NCBI RefSeq assembly: GCF_031181555.1
Contig: NZ_JAPSKQ010000037.1
Location: 12,213 to 45,372 of the forward strand
Length of the DNA: 33,160 bases
Origin: Streptomyces sp.
GTDB lineage: Bacteria; Actinomycetota; Actinomycetes; Streptomycetales; Streptomycetaceae
Reading direction: 5' to 3'
In this document: piece after piece, positions 22,880 through 31,479 of the stretch
Numbering within the stretch: the stretch's first letter is position 1
How the letters are laid out: every line of letters begins with the position of its first letter
The notes under the pieces: generated by a model
What the model was told of the DNA's origin: nothing
What the model saw: the letters and a program-made list of their open reading frames with translations, nothing else
The model's database searches: none
Program-made: the position numbers and the translations under genes

Positions 22880-25800
22880 ATGTCCTGGCTGTCCAGATTC
22901 AGCCTCGCGCAACGGGCGCTGATCGGACTGATGTCGATCATCGCGCTCGTCTTCGGGGCGATCGCGATCCCCCAGCTCAAGCAGCAGCTGCTGCCCACCA
23001 TCGAACTGCCCATGGTCTCCGTGGTGGCGCCGTACCAGGGCGCCTCACCGGACGTGGTCGAGAAGCAGGTCGTCGAGCCCATCGAGGACAACCTGGAGTC
23101 CGTCGACGGCCTCACCGGCGTCACCTCGACGGCCGGCGAGGGCAACGCCGTGATCATGGCGTCCTTCGACTACGGCAACGACACCAAGACGCTCGTCGCC
23201 GATGTCCAGCAGGCCGTCAACCGGGCCCGTGCCCAGCTCCCGGACGACGTGGACCCGCAGGTCGTCGCCGGCTCCACGGACGACATGCCGACCGTGGTCC
23301 TCGCCGTCACCTCCGACAAGGACCAGCAGGCGCTCGCCGACCAGCTCGACCGGACCGTGGTGCCCGCCCTGGAGGACATCGACGGCGTGGGCCAGGTCAC
23401 GGTGGACGGTGTACGGGACCTCCAGGTCACCGTCACCCCCGACACCGCGAAGCTGGCGAAGGCGGGGCTCACGTCGCAGTCGCTGGCCCAGGCCCTCCAG
23501 GCCGGCGGGGCGACCGTCCCGGCCGGCTCCTTCGACGAGGACGGCGCCAACCGCACCGTCCAGGTGGGCGGCGGCTTCACCTCGCTGAAGCAGATAGAGG
23601 ACCTGATGGTCACCGGCGAGCCCGGCGGGGGCGAGCCGGTCCGCCTCGGCGACGTCGCCACGGTGAAGCAGGAGGAGGCCCGGACCGACTCCCTCACCCG
23701 GACGAACGGCGAGCCCAGCCTCGCCGTGATGGCGACCATGGACCACGACGGCAGCGCGGTCGCGATCTCCGAGGCGGTCGAGGAGATGCTCCCCGACCTG
23801 CGTAAGGACCTCGGCTCCGGCGCCACGCTCACCGTCGTCAGCGACCAGGGCCCGGCCGTCTCCAAGGCCATCGAGGGACTGACCACCGAGGGCGCGCTCG
23901 GTCTGCTCTTCGCGGTCCTGGTGATCCTGGTCTTCCTGGCGTCGGTCCGCTCGACCCTGGTCACCGCGGTGTCCATCCCGCTGTCCGTGGTCCTCGCGCT
24001 GATCGTGCTGTGGACGCGCGACCTGTCGCTGAACATGCTGACGCTGGGCGCGCTGACCATCGCCATCGGCCGGGTCGTGGACGACTCCATCGTGGTCCTG
24101 GAGAACATCAAGCGGCACCTCGGCTACGGGGAGGAGCGCCAGTCGGCGATCCTGAACGCCGTGCGCGAGGTGGCGGGCGCGGTGACGTCCTCGACGCTCA
24201 CCACGGTCGCCGTCTTCCTGCCGATCGGCCTGGTCGGCGGCATGGTGGGCGAGCTGTTCGGTTCCTTCAGCCTCACCGTCACGGCCGCGCTGCTGGCGTC
24301 CCTGCTGGTGTCGCTGACCGTGGTCCCGGTGCTGTCGTACTGGTTCCTGCGCCCGCCGAAGGGCACGCCCGAGGACGCCGAGGAGGCGCGCCGGCTGGCC
24401 GAGGAGAAGGAGGCGAAGAGCCGCCTCCAGCGCCTCTACGTCCCCGTGCTGCGCTTCGCCACCCGGCGCAGGCTGACCAGCGTGGCCATCGCGGTCGTCG
24501 TGCTGATCGCCACCTTCGCCATGGCGCCGCTGCTGAAGACCAACTTCTTCGACCAGGGCGAGCAGAAGGTCCTCACCGTCCGGCAGGAGCTGAAGCCCGG
24601 CACCAGCCTGACCGCGACCGACGCCCAGGCGAAGAAGGTCGAGAAGCTGCTCGGCGACACCGAGGGCGTCAAGGACTACCAGGTGACGGTCGGCTCGTCC
24701 GGCTTCATGGCGGCCTTCGGCGGCGGTACGGACACCAACCAGGCGACGTACCAGGTGATGCTGGAGGACTCCGCGTCCTCCGAGGACGTGCAGGACCACC
24801 TCGAGAAGGGGCTCGGGAAGCTCGACGGCATCGGCACGACCACCATCGCGGCCGGTGACGGCTTCGGCAGCCAGGACCTGAGCGTGGTCGTCAAGGCGGC
24901 CGACGCGCAGGTGCTGCGCAAGGCGGCCGACCAGGTCCGGGACGCGGTGGCCTCCCTGGACGACGTCACGGACGTCACCAGCGACCTGGCGCAGAGCGTG
25001 CCCCGCATCTCGGTGAAGGCCACCGACAAGGCCGCCGAGGCCGGTTTCAACGACCAGACCCTCGGCGCGGCCGTCGCCCAGGCGGTGCGCGGCACCCCGG
25101 CCGCCCAGGCGGTCCTGGACGACACCGAGCGCGACGTCGTCATCCGGTCGGCCAAGCCGGCCACCACCCTGGAGCAGCTGAGGAACCTGCGCCTCGGCGC
25201 GGTGAAGCTGGGTGACATCGCCACCGTCGAGGTGGTGGACGGCCCGGTGTCCATGACCCGGATCGACGGTCAGCGCGCGGCCACCATCACGGCCAAGCCG
25301 ACCGGTGACAACACGGGCGCGGTGAGCACGGACCTCCAGGCGAAGATCGACTCGCTGACGCTGCCGGCCGGCGCGACGGCGGAGATCGGCGGCGTGTCCG
25401 AGGACCAGGACGAGGCGTTCGCCAACCTGGGCCTGGCGATGCTGGCGGCGATCGCGATCGTCTTCATGCTGCTGGTCGGCACCTTCCGCTCGCTCGTCCA
25501 GCCGCTGATCCTGCTGGTGTCCGTCCCGTTCGCGGCGACCGGCGCGATCGGTCTGCTGCTGGTCACGGGCACCCCGATGGGCGTTCCGGCGATGATCGGC
25601 ATGCTGATGCTGATCGGCATCGTGGTGACCAACGCGATCGTGCTGATCGACCTGATCAACCAGTACCGCAGGCAGGGCTACGGCGTGGTCGAGGCCGTGC
25701 TGGAGGGCGGCCGCCACCGTCTGCGGCCGATCCTGATGACGGCCCTGGCGACGATCTTCGCCCTGCTCCCGATGGCGCTCGGCATCACCGGCGAGGGCGG

Positions 25801-26002
25801 CTTCATCGCCCAGCCGCTGGCCGTGGTGGTGATCGGCGGTCTGCTCACGTCGACGCTGCTCACCCTGCTGCTGGTGCCGACGCTCTACGCGATGCTGGAG
25901 CTCCGCAAGGAGCGGCGCGCGAAGAAGAAGGCGCTGAGGAAGGGGACGGCGGCCCCGGAGACCGCCGCGTCCTCGGACGACCCGGAACCGGCGCAGGTCT
26001 GA
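22880..26002 (+). CDS. RND-superfamily efflux transporter, HAE type (AcrB/SwrC-like)
   Basis: 1040-residue proton-driven exporter with the duplicated RND layout. The first helix is at about 13-33, followed by a large extracytoplasmic loop to about 335, a cluster of helices at about 336-480 and one near 535. A second large loop follows, and then helices at about 850-1010. The proton-relay Asp pair is present in GRVVDDSIVVLENIKRH (about residue 400). The N-terminus, AQRALIGLMSIIALVFGAIAIPQLKQQLLP, is typical of the AcrB/HAE branch rather than the actinobacterial MmpL branch. No membrane-fusion adaptor or outer-membrane channel gene is next to it, as expected in a monoderm and as in Bacillus SwrC. 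The ATG at 22880 has only a weak GAGAG site. The substrate is unknown. The two-component system lies 158 bases upstream. Confidence 0.93.
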   Translation: MSWLSRFSLAQRALIGLMSIIALVFGAIAIPQLKQQLLPTIELPMVSVVAPYQGASPDVVEKQVVEPIEDNLESVDGLTGVTSTAGEGNAVIMASFDYGNDTKTLVADVQQAVNRARAQLPDDVDPQVVAGSTDDMPTVVLAVTSDKDQQALADQLDRTVVPALEDIDGVGQVTVDGVRDLQVTVTPDTAKLAKAGLTSQSLAQALQAGGATVPAGSFDEDGANRTVQVGGGFTSLKQIEDLMVTGEPGGGEPVRLGDVATVKQEEARTDSLTRTNGEPSLAVMATMDHDGSAVAISEAVEEMLPDLRKDLGSGATLTVVSDQGPAVSKAIEGLTTEGALGLLFAVLVILVFLASVRSTLVTAVSIPLSVVLALIVLWTRDLSLNMLTLGALTIAIGRVVDDSIVVLENIKRHLGYGEERQSAILNAVREVAGAVTSSTLTTVAVFLPIGLVGGMVGELFGSFSLTVTAALLASLLVSLTVVPVLSYWFLRPPKGTPEDAEEARRLAEEKEAKSRLQRLYVPVLRFATRRRLTSVAIAVVVLIATFAMAPLLKTNFFDQGEQKVLTVRQELKPGTSLTATDAQAKKVEKLLGDTEGVKDYQVTVGSSGFMAAFGGGTDTNQATYQVMLEDSASSEDVQDHLEKGLGKLDGIGTTTIAAGDGFGSQDLSVVVKAADAQVLRKAADQVRDAVASLDDVTDVTSDLAQSVPRISVKATDKAAEAGFNDQTLGAAVAQAVRGTPAAQAVLDDTERDVVIRSAKPATTLEQLRNLRLGAVKLGDIATVEVVDGPVSMTRIDGQRAATITAKPTGDNTGAVSTDLQAKIDSLTLPAGATAEIGGVSEDQDEAFANLGLAMLAAIAIVFMLLVGTFRSLVQPLILLVSVPFAATGAIGLLLVTGTPMGVPAMIGMLMLIGIVVTNAIVLIDLINQYRRQGYGVVEAVLEGGRHRLRPILMTALATIFALLPMALGITGEGGFIAQPLAVVVIGGLLTSTLLTLLLVPTLYAMLELRKERRAKKKALRKGTAAPETAASSDDPEPAQV

Positions 26003-26019
26003 CCGGTCCCGCACACAGG

Positions 26020-26059
26020 CGAAGGCCCACCCGGCACCGAGGTTCCGGGTGGGCCTTCG
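26020..26059. terminator. Bidirectional hairpin terminator
   Basis: Perfect 15-bp arms (26020-26034 and 26045-26059) with a 10-base loop between the convergent RND and nadA genes. Confidence 0.9.
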
Positions 26060-26085
26060 TCATGGGCGACGGCGGCGCCGAGCGG

Positions 26086-27270
26086 TTACGGCAGCGCCAG
26101 CATCCGCTCCAGCGCCAGCTTCGCGAACGCCTCGGTCTCCTTGTCCACCTCGATGCGGTTGACCAGGTTGCCCTCGGCGAGGGACTCCAGGGCCCACACC
26201 AGGTGGGGGAGGTCGATGCGGTTCATGGTGGAGCAGAAGCAGACCGTCCTGTCGAGGAACACGATCTCCTTGCCCTCGGGCGCGAAACGGTTCGCCAGCC
26301 GGCGCACCAGGTTCAGCTCCGTGCCGATGGCCCACTTGGAGCCGGCCGGGGCCGCCTCCAGCGTCTTGATGATGTACTCGGTCGAGCCGACGTAGTCCGC
26401 GGCGGCCACGACCTCGTGCCGGCACTCCGGGTGCACGAGGACGTTCACGCCCGGGATCCGCTCGCGCACGTCGTTGACCGAGTCGAGGTTGAACCGGCCG
26501 TGCACCGAGCAGTGGCCGCGCCACAGGATCATCTTGGCGGCGCGCAGCTCGTCCGCGGTCAGTCCGCCGTTCGGCCTGTGCGGGTTGTAGACGACGCAGT
26601 CCTCCAGGGACATCCCCATGTCCCGCACCGCGGTGTTGCGGCCGAGGTGCTGGTCGGGCAGGAAGAGGACCTTCTCGCCCTGCTGGAAGGCCCACTCCAG
26701 CGCGCGCTTGGCGTTCGACGAGGTGCAGATCGTGCCGCCGTGCTTGCCCGTGAAGGCCTTGATGTCGGCGGAGGAGTTCATGTACGACACCGGCACGACC
26801 TGCTCGGCTATGCCGGCCTCGGTCAGCACGTCCCAGCACTCGGCGACCTGCTCGGCGGTGGCCATGTCGGCCATGGAGCAGCCGGCCGCGAGGTCCGGCA
26901 GGACCACCTTCTGGTCGTCGGACGTCAGGATGTCCGCGGACTCCGCCATGAAGTGCACACCGCAGAACACGATGTACTCGGCCTCCGGACGCGCGGCGGC
27001 GTCCCGGGCCAGCTTGAAGGAGTCGCCCGTGACGTCGGCGAACTGGATGACCTCGTCGCGCTGGTAGTGGTGGCCGAGCACGAAGACCTTGTCCCCGAGC
27101 TTCTCCTTGGCCGCGCGGGCGCGCTCCACCAGGTCCGGGTCGGACGGCGAGGGCAGGTCGCCGGGACACTCCACACCGCGCTCGCTCCTGGGGTCGGCCT
27201 CACGGCCGAGGAGCAGCAGGGCGAGGGGCGTCGGCTGTACGTCGAGCTCCTGGGTCTGGGCGGTGGTCAC
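26086..27270 (-). CDS. nadA: Quinolinate synthase A
   Basis: 394-residue [4Fe-4S] enzyme that condenses iminoaspartate with dihydroxyacetone phosphate to quinolinate in NAD synthesis. Typical elements are VLGHHYQRDEVIQFADVTGDSF, VFCGVHFMAESADIL with cluster Cys C103, WRGHCSVHGRF with C254, and DRTVCFCSTMNRID with C344/C346, of which one is the third cluster ligand. The YMNSSADIKAF and CTSSNA substrate-binding segments are present. The GTG at 27270 is chosen because AAGGGT lies about 8 bases upstream and the product then begins VTTAQTQELDV at the usual length. The partner genes nadB and nadC are not in this window, which is unusual compared with nadABC operons. Its promoter faces the divergent erpA gene, an Fe-S carrier that could supply its cluster. 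Confidence 0.95.
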   Translation of the reverse strand: MTTAQTQELDVQPTPLALLLLGREADPRSERGVECPGDLPSPSDPDLVERARAAKEKLGDKVFVLGHHYQRDEVIQFADVTGDSFKLARDAAARPEAEYIVFCGVHFMAESADILTSDDQKVVLPDLAAGCSMADMATAEQVAECWDVLTEAGIAEQVVPVSYMNSSADIKAFTGKHGGTICTSSNAKRALEWAFQQGEKVLFLPDQHLGRNTAVRDMGMSLEDCVVYNPHRPNGGLTADELRAAKMILWRGHCSVHGRFNLDSVNDVRERIPGVNVLVHPECRHEVVAAADYVGSTEYIIKTLEAAPAGSKWAIGTELNLVRRLANRFAPEGKEIVFLDRTVCFCSTMNRIDLPHLVWALESLAEGNLVNRIEVDKETEAFAKLALERMLALP

Positions 27271-27609
27271 GACACGCACCCTTTCTGTTCTGCGGCTCGC
27301 CGGGCCGGTCTGGGCCGGACCCGGCGGGACATGCGGGACACCGTTTCGACTTTTCGTCGAATTGACGCTATCTATCATAACCGGTTCACGTCATGTTGAC
27401 GACGGGCCATGGCGTCCGTGTGACGTGAATCCCGGCACGCGCCCTTTCATTCCCGGAAGGCCCCGCAAGAGCCGTTTTCCGCTCCGCGCGGTGTGTGCGA
27501 GCATGAGGAAAGAGCCGAAGAGAACGAGCGCCCGGCCCGGAATGAATCCGCGGCCCCGCCGGTTGCAACCGTCGGCAAGCAGTCTCCGTACAACCCGGGA
27601 GAGATGTAG
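27271..27609. other. Divergent nadA/erpA intergenic region
   Basis: 339 bases without a gene. It holds a likely nadA promoter (27374-27402, minus), a perfect inverted repeat TTCGAC-TTTTC-GTCGAA (27345-27361), a second small inverted repeat CGTCA-TGT-TGACG (27389-27401), and toward erpA an unusually purine-rich stretch with a TTGCAA/TACAAC pair whose 20-base spacing is too long for confidence. Confidence 0.6.
27374..27402 (-). promoter_or_regulatory. nadA promoter
   Basis: On the minus strand TCGTCA (27402-27397) and TATGAT (27379-27374) are 17 bases apart; the -10 is a strong match. The inverted repeat at 27345-27361 begins a dozen bases past the -10, where a repressor would block initiation. 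Confidence 0.5.
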
Positions 27610-27966
27610 ATGTCCGTATCGGACGAGACCACCACCGTCACCGACGGCATCATCCTGACCGACGCCGCCGCGGCCAAGGTCAAGGCCCTGCTCGACCAGG
27701 AAGGCCGTGACGACCTCGCGCTGCGTGTCGCCGTCCAGCCCGGCGGCTGCTCCGGCCTGCGCTACCAGCTCTTCTTCGACGAGCGTTCCCTCGACGGCGA
27801 CGTGGTGAAGGACTTCGGCGGTGTGAAGGTCGTCACCGACCGCATGAGCGCCCCGTACCTGGGCGGCGCCACCGTCGACTTCGTCGACACCATCGAGAAG
27901 CAGGGCTTCACGATCGACAACCCGAACGCCACCGGCTCCTGCGCCTGCGGCGACTCCTTCAGCTGA
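27610..27966 (+). CDS. erpA: Iron-sulfur cluster insertion protein, ErpA/HesB family
   Basis: 118-residue A-type carrier that receives Fe-S clusters from the scaffold and delivers them to target enzymes. The three conserved cysteines are C47 (GGCSGLRYQLFFDE), C111 and C113 (GSCACGDSFS). The core VDFVDTIEKQGFTIDNPNA is also typical. The ATG at 27610 is preceded by GGGAGAG. The gene faces away from nadA, which encodes an Fe-S enzyme, and a 22-bp hairpin follows its stop. Actinobacterial genomes keep this gene near the cytochrome oxidase and adenosine kinase genes, as here. Confidence 0.95.
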   Translation: MSVSDETTTVTDGIILTDAAAAKVKALLDQEGRDDLALRVAVQPGGCSGLRYQLFFDERSLDGDVVKDFGGVKVVTDRMSAPYLGGATVDFVDTIEKQGFTIDNPNATGSCACGDSFS

Positions 27967-27989
27967 GCCGGGACCCTTCCCGGCCCGCG

Positions 27990-28040
27990 CACGCCGGAGG
28001 CGGCGGCCCCCACCGATGGGGGGCCGCCGCCTCCGGCGTG
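27990..28040. terminator. 22-bp bidirectional hairpin terminator
   Basis: Perfect arms 27990-28011 and 28019-28040 with a 7-base loop, between convergent erpA and the large membrane protein gene. The longest perfect hairpin I found in the window. Confidence 0.92.
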
Positions 28041-28062
28041 TCCGCGGGGCCCGCGCCCGGGC

Positions 28063-29967
28063 CTACCGCGCCCCGGAGGGCGGTGCCGGCAGCCGCGCGC
28101 CGTCCTTCAGGAGCGGGACCGGCTCGCCGTCCGCGCCCACGACCTCACGGCCGCCCAGCGGTTCCTCCAGCCGCACCGTCTGCCGGTACTCCTTGGCGAT
28201 CAGGATGCAGACCTTGTCCGTCCGCTTCGTCTCGGTCACGGTGACCGTCACCCGGTCCGCGCTCTCGCTCGCCGTCGCCTCGTAGTCGGCGCACACCCCG
28301 CCCGTGAAGGCCACGGTCAGCTCCGTGCCCTCGGCGGTGTAGCCCTCGACGGCGACGTTCCGGGTGGAGGTCGGTTCGTCGCCCGGCGCGGTCGGCCCGG
28401 AGCTGGGCCGCCCCGACCGGTCCTGCGGGGCCAGGTACTCCGGGTCCACCGCCGGGTACGTCACCGTGAGGGCGTCCCCCGGACCCGCCGGCCGCACCTC
28501 GAACAGCCAGGACGGCACGAGGGCCGGCCGGCCGTCCACGGCGTGCGCGGCCAGCCCGAACACCGCCGAGCGGACGGTGAGCGTGTCCTTCTCCGGCGGG
28601 ATCGTCGCCGTACCGCACGGCTCCTGGTGCCCCTGCTCCTCCAGCGGTACGGGACTGGCGCAGCCGCCGATCCCCGCGCGGTGGCCGGCGCCCGGCGCCG
28701 CGTTCATCAGGTCCAGCGCCTCCTCGGCGCTCACCACGGGGTACGCGGCCCCCTTCACCGGCTCCGCGAGCCGGCCGCTGCCCCTGACCACCTCGCCCCC
28801 GGCACCGACGACCACTCCGGTCGTCCAGCCGTGCGTGGGCAGTCCGCCGACCTCGGGGTCGGCGTTCACCACGCGGTTGCCGCCCGTGATCTGACCCGCG
28901 TCGAGCTTCGCGTCGTCCTGGCCCACCGCCTTCAGGACGGGCGCGGCCGCCTTCTTCGCGACGGCCTCGCTCACCGCCGGTCCGCCGGTGGGAGGGGTCG
29001 AGCACGTCGCGCCCTTGCAGGCGTCGGTGCCCGCGGCGTACCGGCTGAACGTCCAGGCACCGGGTGCCTGCCGGTCCACCCGCAGAGTGGGCCCGGAGCC
29101 GTCCTGACCGCCGATCCGCCAGGCCCCGCCTTCCGCCACCGGCTTGCCGTCGACCCCCAGCGCCTTCGCCAGCGCGGCCACCCGCTCCTGGGTGACCTGT
29201 CCCCCGGCGCGGTACACCGGCGCCGAGCCGGGACCGTCCGGGAGCGTGCCGTCGGCGCGGTAGGTGGCGCCGTAGGGGTTGGGCTCGCCGGGGGCGATCC
29301 CGTTGCCGGAGTCCTCGGAGAAGCCGTCGAGCGCGAGCGGCGGGGGAGTGGCGTCCCCGTTGGCCCCCGGCGCCGTCCCGCCGCCCGGACCGCCGGAGGC
29401 ACTGGCGGCGAGATAGGCCCCGCCCCCGCCGGCGAGCAGTACGGCGGCGGCGACGGCGGCGACGAGCGCGGGTGACCTCCGCCGGGACGACGACGGGTCG
29501 CCCGCGGCGGCCCGGTCCCCGACCACGGGCTCGCCCGCACCGTCCACCGGACCCCCGCCGGCACGCACCCCCGCGCCGCCGGAACCCGCCACCCCCTGCG
29601 TCCCGGACCCACCGCCGAGCCGGCCCCCGGCACCACCGGCCCCGGTCTCCGCGCCCGGGGCTCCGGTGGCACCGGTCGCGGTCTCGGCGTCCGGGACCCT
29701 GTCGGCCCCGGCCCCGGTCCCGGCGCTCCGGGTGTCGCCGTCGTGCTCCGCGTCCTGGGGCCCGTCGGTACCGGTGCGGGGATCCGTGTTCCCGGACGCG
29801 ACGGCATCGGCACCGGCGCCGGAGGGTGCGGGGGCCTGTCGTTCCCGGTGGGGCCGTCGCTCCGGAGCGCTCGGCTCCCCGCCGCCCGAAGCGCCCCCCG
29901 TGTCGCGCGCGCTGCCCGGGGCGGTCCGCGCCTCGGCGTCGTCGTGGTCGGGTCGCTCGGTGTTCAC
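28063..29967 (-). CDS. Large single-pass membrane protein, unknown function
   Basis: 634 residues in three parts. Residues 1-160 are Gly/Ala/Pro/Asp/Thr-rich and look disordered; with the basic SSRRRSP just before the helix they should be cytoplasmic. One membrane helix spans about 166-190 (PALVAAVAAAVLLAGGGGAYL). The remaining 440 residues should be extracytoplasmic and contain six cysteines in pairs: DACKGATC, GGCASP and EPCGTA, GGVCADY and DKVCILIA, suggesting three disulfides. Repeated VTVTVTE and PSWLFEVRP stretches suggest a beta-rich fold. I do not recognise the family. A membrane protein occupies the equivalent position in Mycobacterium (Rv2203, from memory). The GTG at 29967 has a clear AGGAG site. 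It is convergent with erpA. Confidence 0.85.
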   Translation of the reverse strand: MNTERPDHDDAEARTAPGSARDTGGASGGGEPSAPERRPHRERQAPAPSGAGADAVASGNTDPRTGTDGPQDAEHDGDTRSAGTGAGADRVPDAETATGATGAPGAETGAGGAGGRLGGGSGTQGVAGSGGAGVRAGGGPVDGAGEPVVGDRAAAGDPSSSRRRSPALVAAVAAAVLLAGGGGAYLAASASGGPGGGTAPGANGDATPPPLALDGFSEDSGNGIAPGEPNPYGATYRADGTLPDGPGSAPVYRAGGQVTQERVAALAKALGVDGKPVAEGGAWRIGGQDGSGPTLRVDRQAPGAWTFSRYAAGTDACKGATCSTPPTGGPAVSEAVAKKAAAPVLKAVGQDDAKLDAGQITGGNRVVNADPEVGGLPTHGWTTGVVVGAGGEVVRGSGRLAEPVKGAAYPVVSAEEALDLMNAAPGAGHRAGIGGCASPVPLEEQGHQEPCGTATIPPEKDTLTVRSAVFGLAAHAVDGRPALVPSWLFEVRPAGPGDALTVTYPAVDPEYLAPQDRSGRPSSGPTAPGDEPTSTRNVAVEGYTAEGTELTVAFTGGVCADYEATASESADRVTVTVTETKRTDKVCILIAKEYRQTVRLEEPLGGREVVGADGEPVPLLKDGARLPAPPSGAR

Positions 29968-30156
29968 CGCATCGCTCCTTCGGCTGCACAGCTGTCCCGG
30001 AAGACCCTGCCCGGTCGTGCCGGGACCGCTGGTGGGTCGTATCCCGCATCCCCTTCACGGGGGACAGCGATGGGACGCAGCGGGGGAGCGCACGGTTCCC
30101 CTGGAGCGCCGGTCCGGTCGGCGGCGGCTCCGGGGACGGCCCGGTCGCCCTACGGC

Positions 30157-30366
30157 TCAGTCGCCGTACTCCGACATCGCGTCCAGGAGCCGGGCCGACG
30201 CCGGCGGCACGGTCACGCCGTGGATCAGGGACGGGGGGACGGGCCGGGCGGCGACCCGGTCCGGAGCCGCCCAGCGGGGAGCCATCCGGGCGCAGTCACC
30301 GCGCAGCGACGCCAGGTCGCCTTCGAGGTCGGCCGGAGAGGGGGCGTGGACCCTGAGGTTCGTCAT
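30157..30366 (-). CDS. Small protein of unknown function (69 aa)
   Basis: 69 residues beginning MTNLRVHAPSPADLEGDLASLRGDCARMAPRWAAP, with a helical first half and a Pro-rich second half ending in SARLLDAMSEYGD. I do not recognise the family. In its favour are a plausible amphipathic helix, codon use like the neighbouring genes, and an AT-richer stretch just upstream (30395-30430) that could hold its promoter. Against it are the lack of a clear ribosome site and its small size. It is divergent from the adenosine kinase gene. Confidence 0.55.
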   Translation of the reverse strand: MTNLRVHAPSPADLEGDLASLRGDCARMAPRWAAPDRVAARPVPPSLIHGVTVPPASARLLDAMSEYGD

Positions 30367-30495
30367 GTCGGCACCGTACGCAGGCCGAAGGTCACGAAGA
30401 AAGGTCTACTATCGGGTAGTTTTGTCTGCTTCTACGGGCGGTCCTCACCCGGTAGCGTGAAGTGTCAAACCGCCTCCCTCAGGAGAGTCCACGCC

Positions 30496-31470
30496 GTGCG
30501 CATCGCAGTCACCGGCTCCATCGCCACCGACCACCTCATGACCTTCCCCGGGCGCTTCGCCGACCAGTTCGTCGCGGACCAGCTGCACACGGTCTCGCTG
30601 TCCTTCCTGGTCGACAACCTCGACGTGCGCCGGGGAGGGGTCGGCGCGAACATCGCCTTCGGGATGGGCCAGCTCGGCACCCGGCCGATCCTGGTCGGCG
30701 CCGCGGGTTTCGATTTCGACGAGTACCGGGCCTGGCTGGACCGGCACGGCGTCGACACCGCCTCCGTCCGCATCTCCGACACCCTGCACACCGCCCGCTT
30801 CGTGTGCACCACGGACGCCGACCACAACCAGATCGGCTCCTTCTACACGGGCGCGATGAGCGAGGCCCGCCTGATCGAGCTGAAGACCGTCGCCGACCGC
30901 GTGGGCGGCCTCGACCTGGTCCTCATCGGCGCCGACGACCCGGAGGGCATGCTCCGGCACACCGAGGAGTGCCGCTTGAGGGGCATCCCGTTCGCCGCAG
31001 ACTTCTCCCAGCAGATCGCCCGGATGGACGGCGAGGAGATCCGGATCCTGCTGGACGGGGCGACCTACCTCTTCTCCAACGAGTACGAGAAGGGGCTCAT
31101 CGAGACCAAGACGGGCTGGACCGACGCCGAGATCCTCGCCCGCGTAGGCCACCGCGTCACCACCCTCGGCTCGCGCGGCGTGCGCATCGAGCGCGAGGGC
31201 GAGGACCCGATCGAGGTCGGCTGCCCCGACGAGGAGCGCAAGGCCGACCCGACCGGCGTCGGCGACGCCTTCCGCGCCGGCTTCCTGTCGGGCCTCGCCT
31301 GGGGCGTCTCCCTGGAGCGCGCCGCGCAGGTCGGCTGCATGCTCGCCACGCTGGTCATCGAGACCGTCGGCACCCAGGAGTACCAGCTGCGCCGCGCCCA
31401 CTTCATGGAGCGCTTCACCAAGGCCTACGGCGACGAGGCCGCGGCCGAGGTGCAGAAGCACCTGGCCTGA
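30496..31470 (+). CDS. adoK: Adenosine kinase, PfkB family (actinobacterial AdoK type)
   Basis: 324-residue cytosolic kinase. The N-terminus, AVTGSIATDHLMTFPGRFADQ, and VSLSFLVDNLDVRRGGVGANIAFGMGQLG (PfkB signature 1 region) closely resemble the M. tuberculosis adenosine kinase Rv2202c as I recall it. PfkB signature 2, DPTGVGDAFRAGFLSG, carries the catalytic Asp near residue 260. AdoK converts adenosine to AMP in purine salvage. Annotation pipelines often call it simply a carbohydrate kinase. The GTG at 30496 has AGGAGAG upstream, and a -10-like TAGCGT lies at 30453-30458. The gene is tail-to-tail with the cysteine desulfurase gene, with 9 bases between. The substrate assignment rests on family resemblance. 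Confidence 0.9.
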   Translation: MRIAVTGSIATDHLMTFPGRFADQFVADQLHTVSLSFLVDNLDVRRGGVGANIAFGMGQLGTRPILVGAAGFDFDEYRAWLDRHGVDTASVRISDTLHTARFVCTTDADHNQIGSFYTGAMSEARLIELKTVADRVGGLDLVLIGADDPEGMLRHTEECRLRGIPFAADFSQQIARMDGEEIRILLDGATYLFSNEYEKGLIETKTGWTDAEILARVGHRVTTLGSRGVRIEREGEDPIEVGCPDEERKADPTGVGDAFRAGFLSGLAWGVSLERAAQVGCMLATLVIETVGTQEYQLRRAHFMERFTKAYGDEAAAEVQKHLA

Positions 31471-31479
31471 CCGGCAGGC

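Noticed and set aside
23045..26014. 989-codon minus-strand frame opposite the RND gene
   Set aside because: His/Arg/Asp-rich shadow of a well-supported transporter gene on the plus strand; no domain features.
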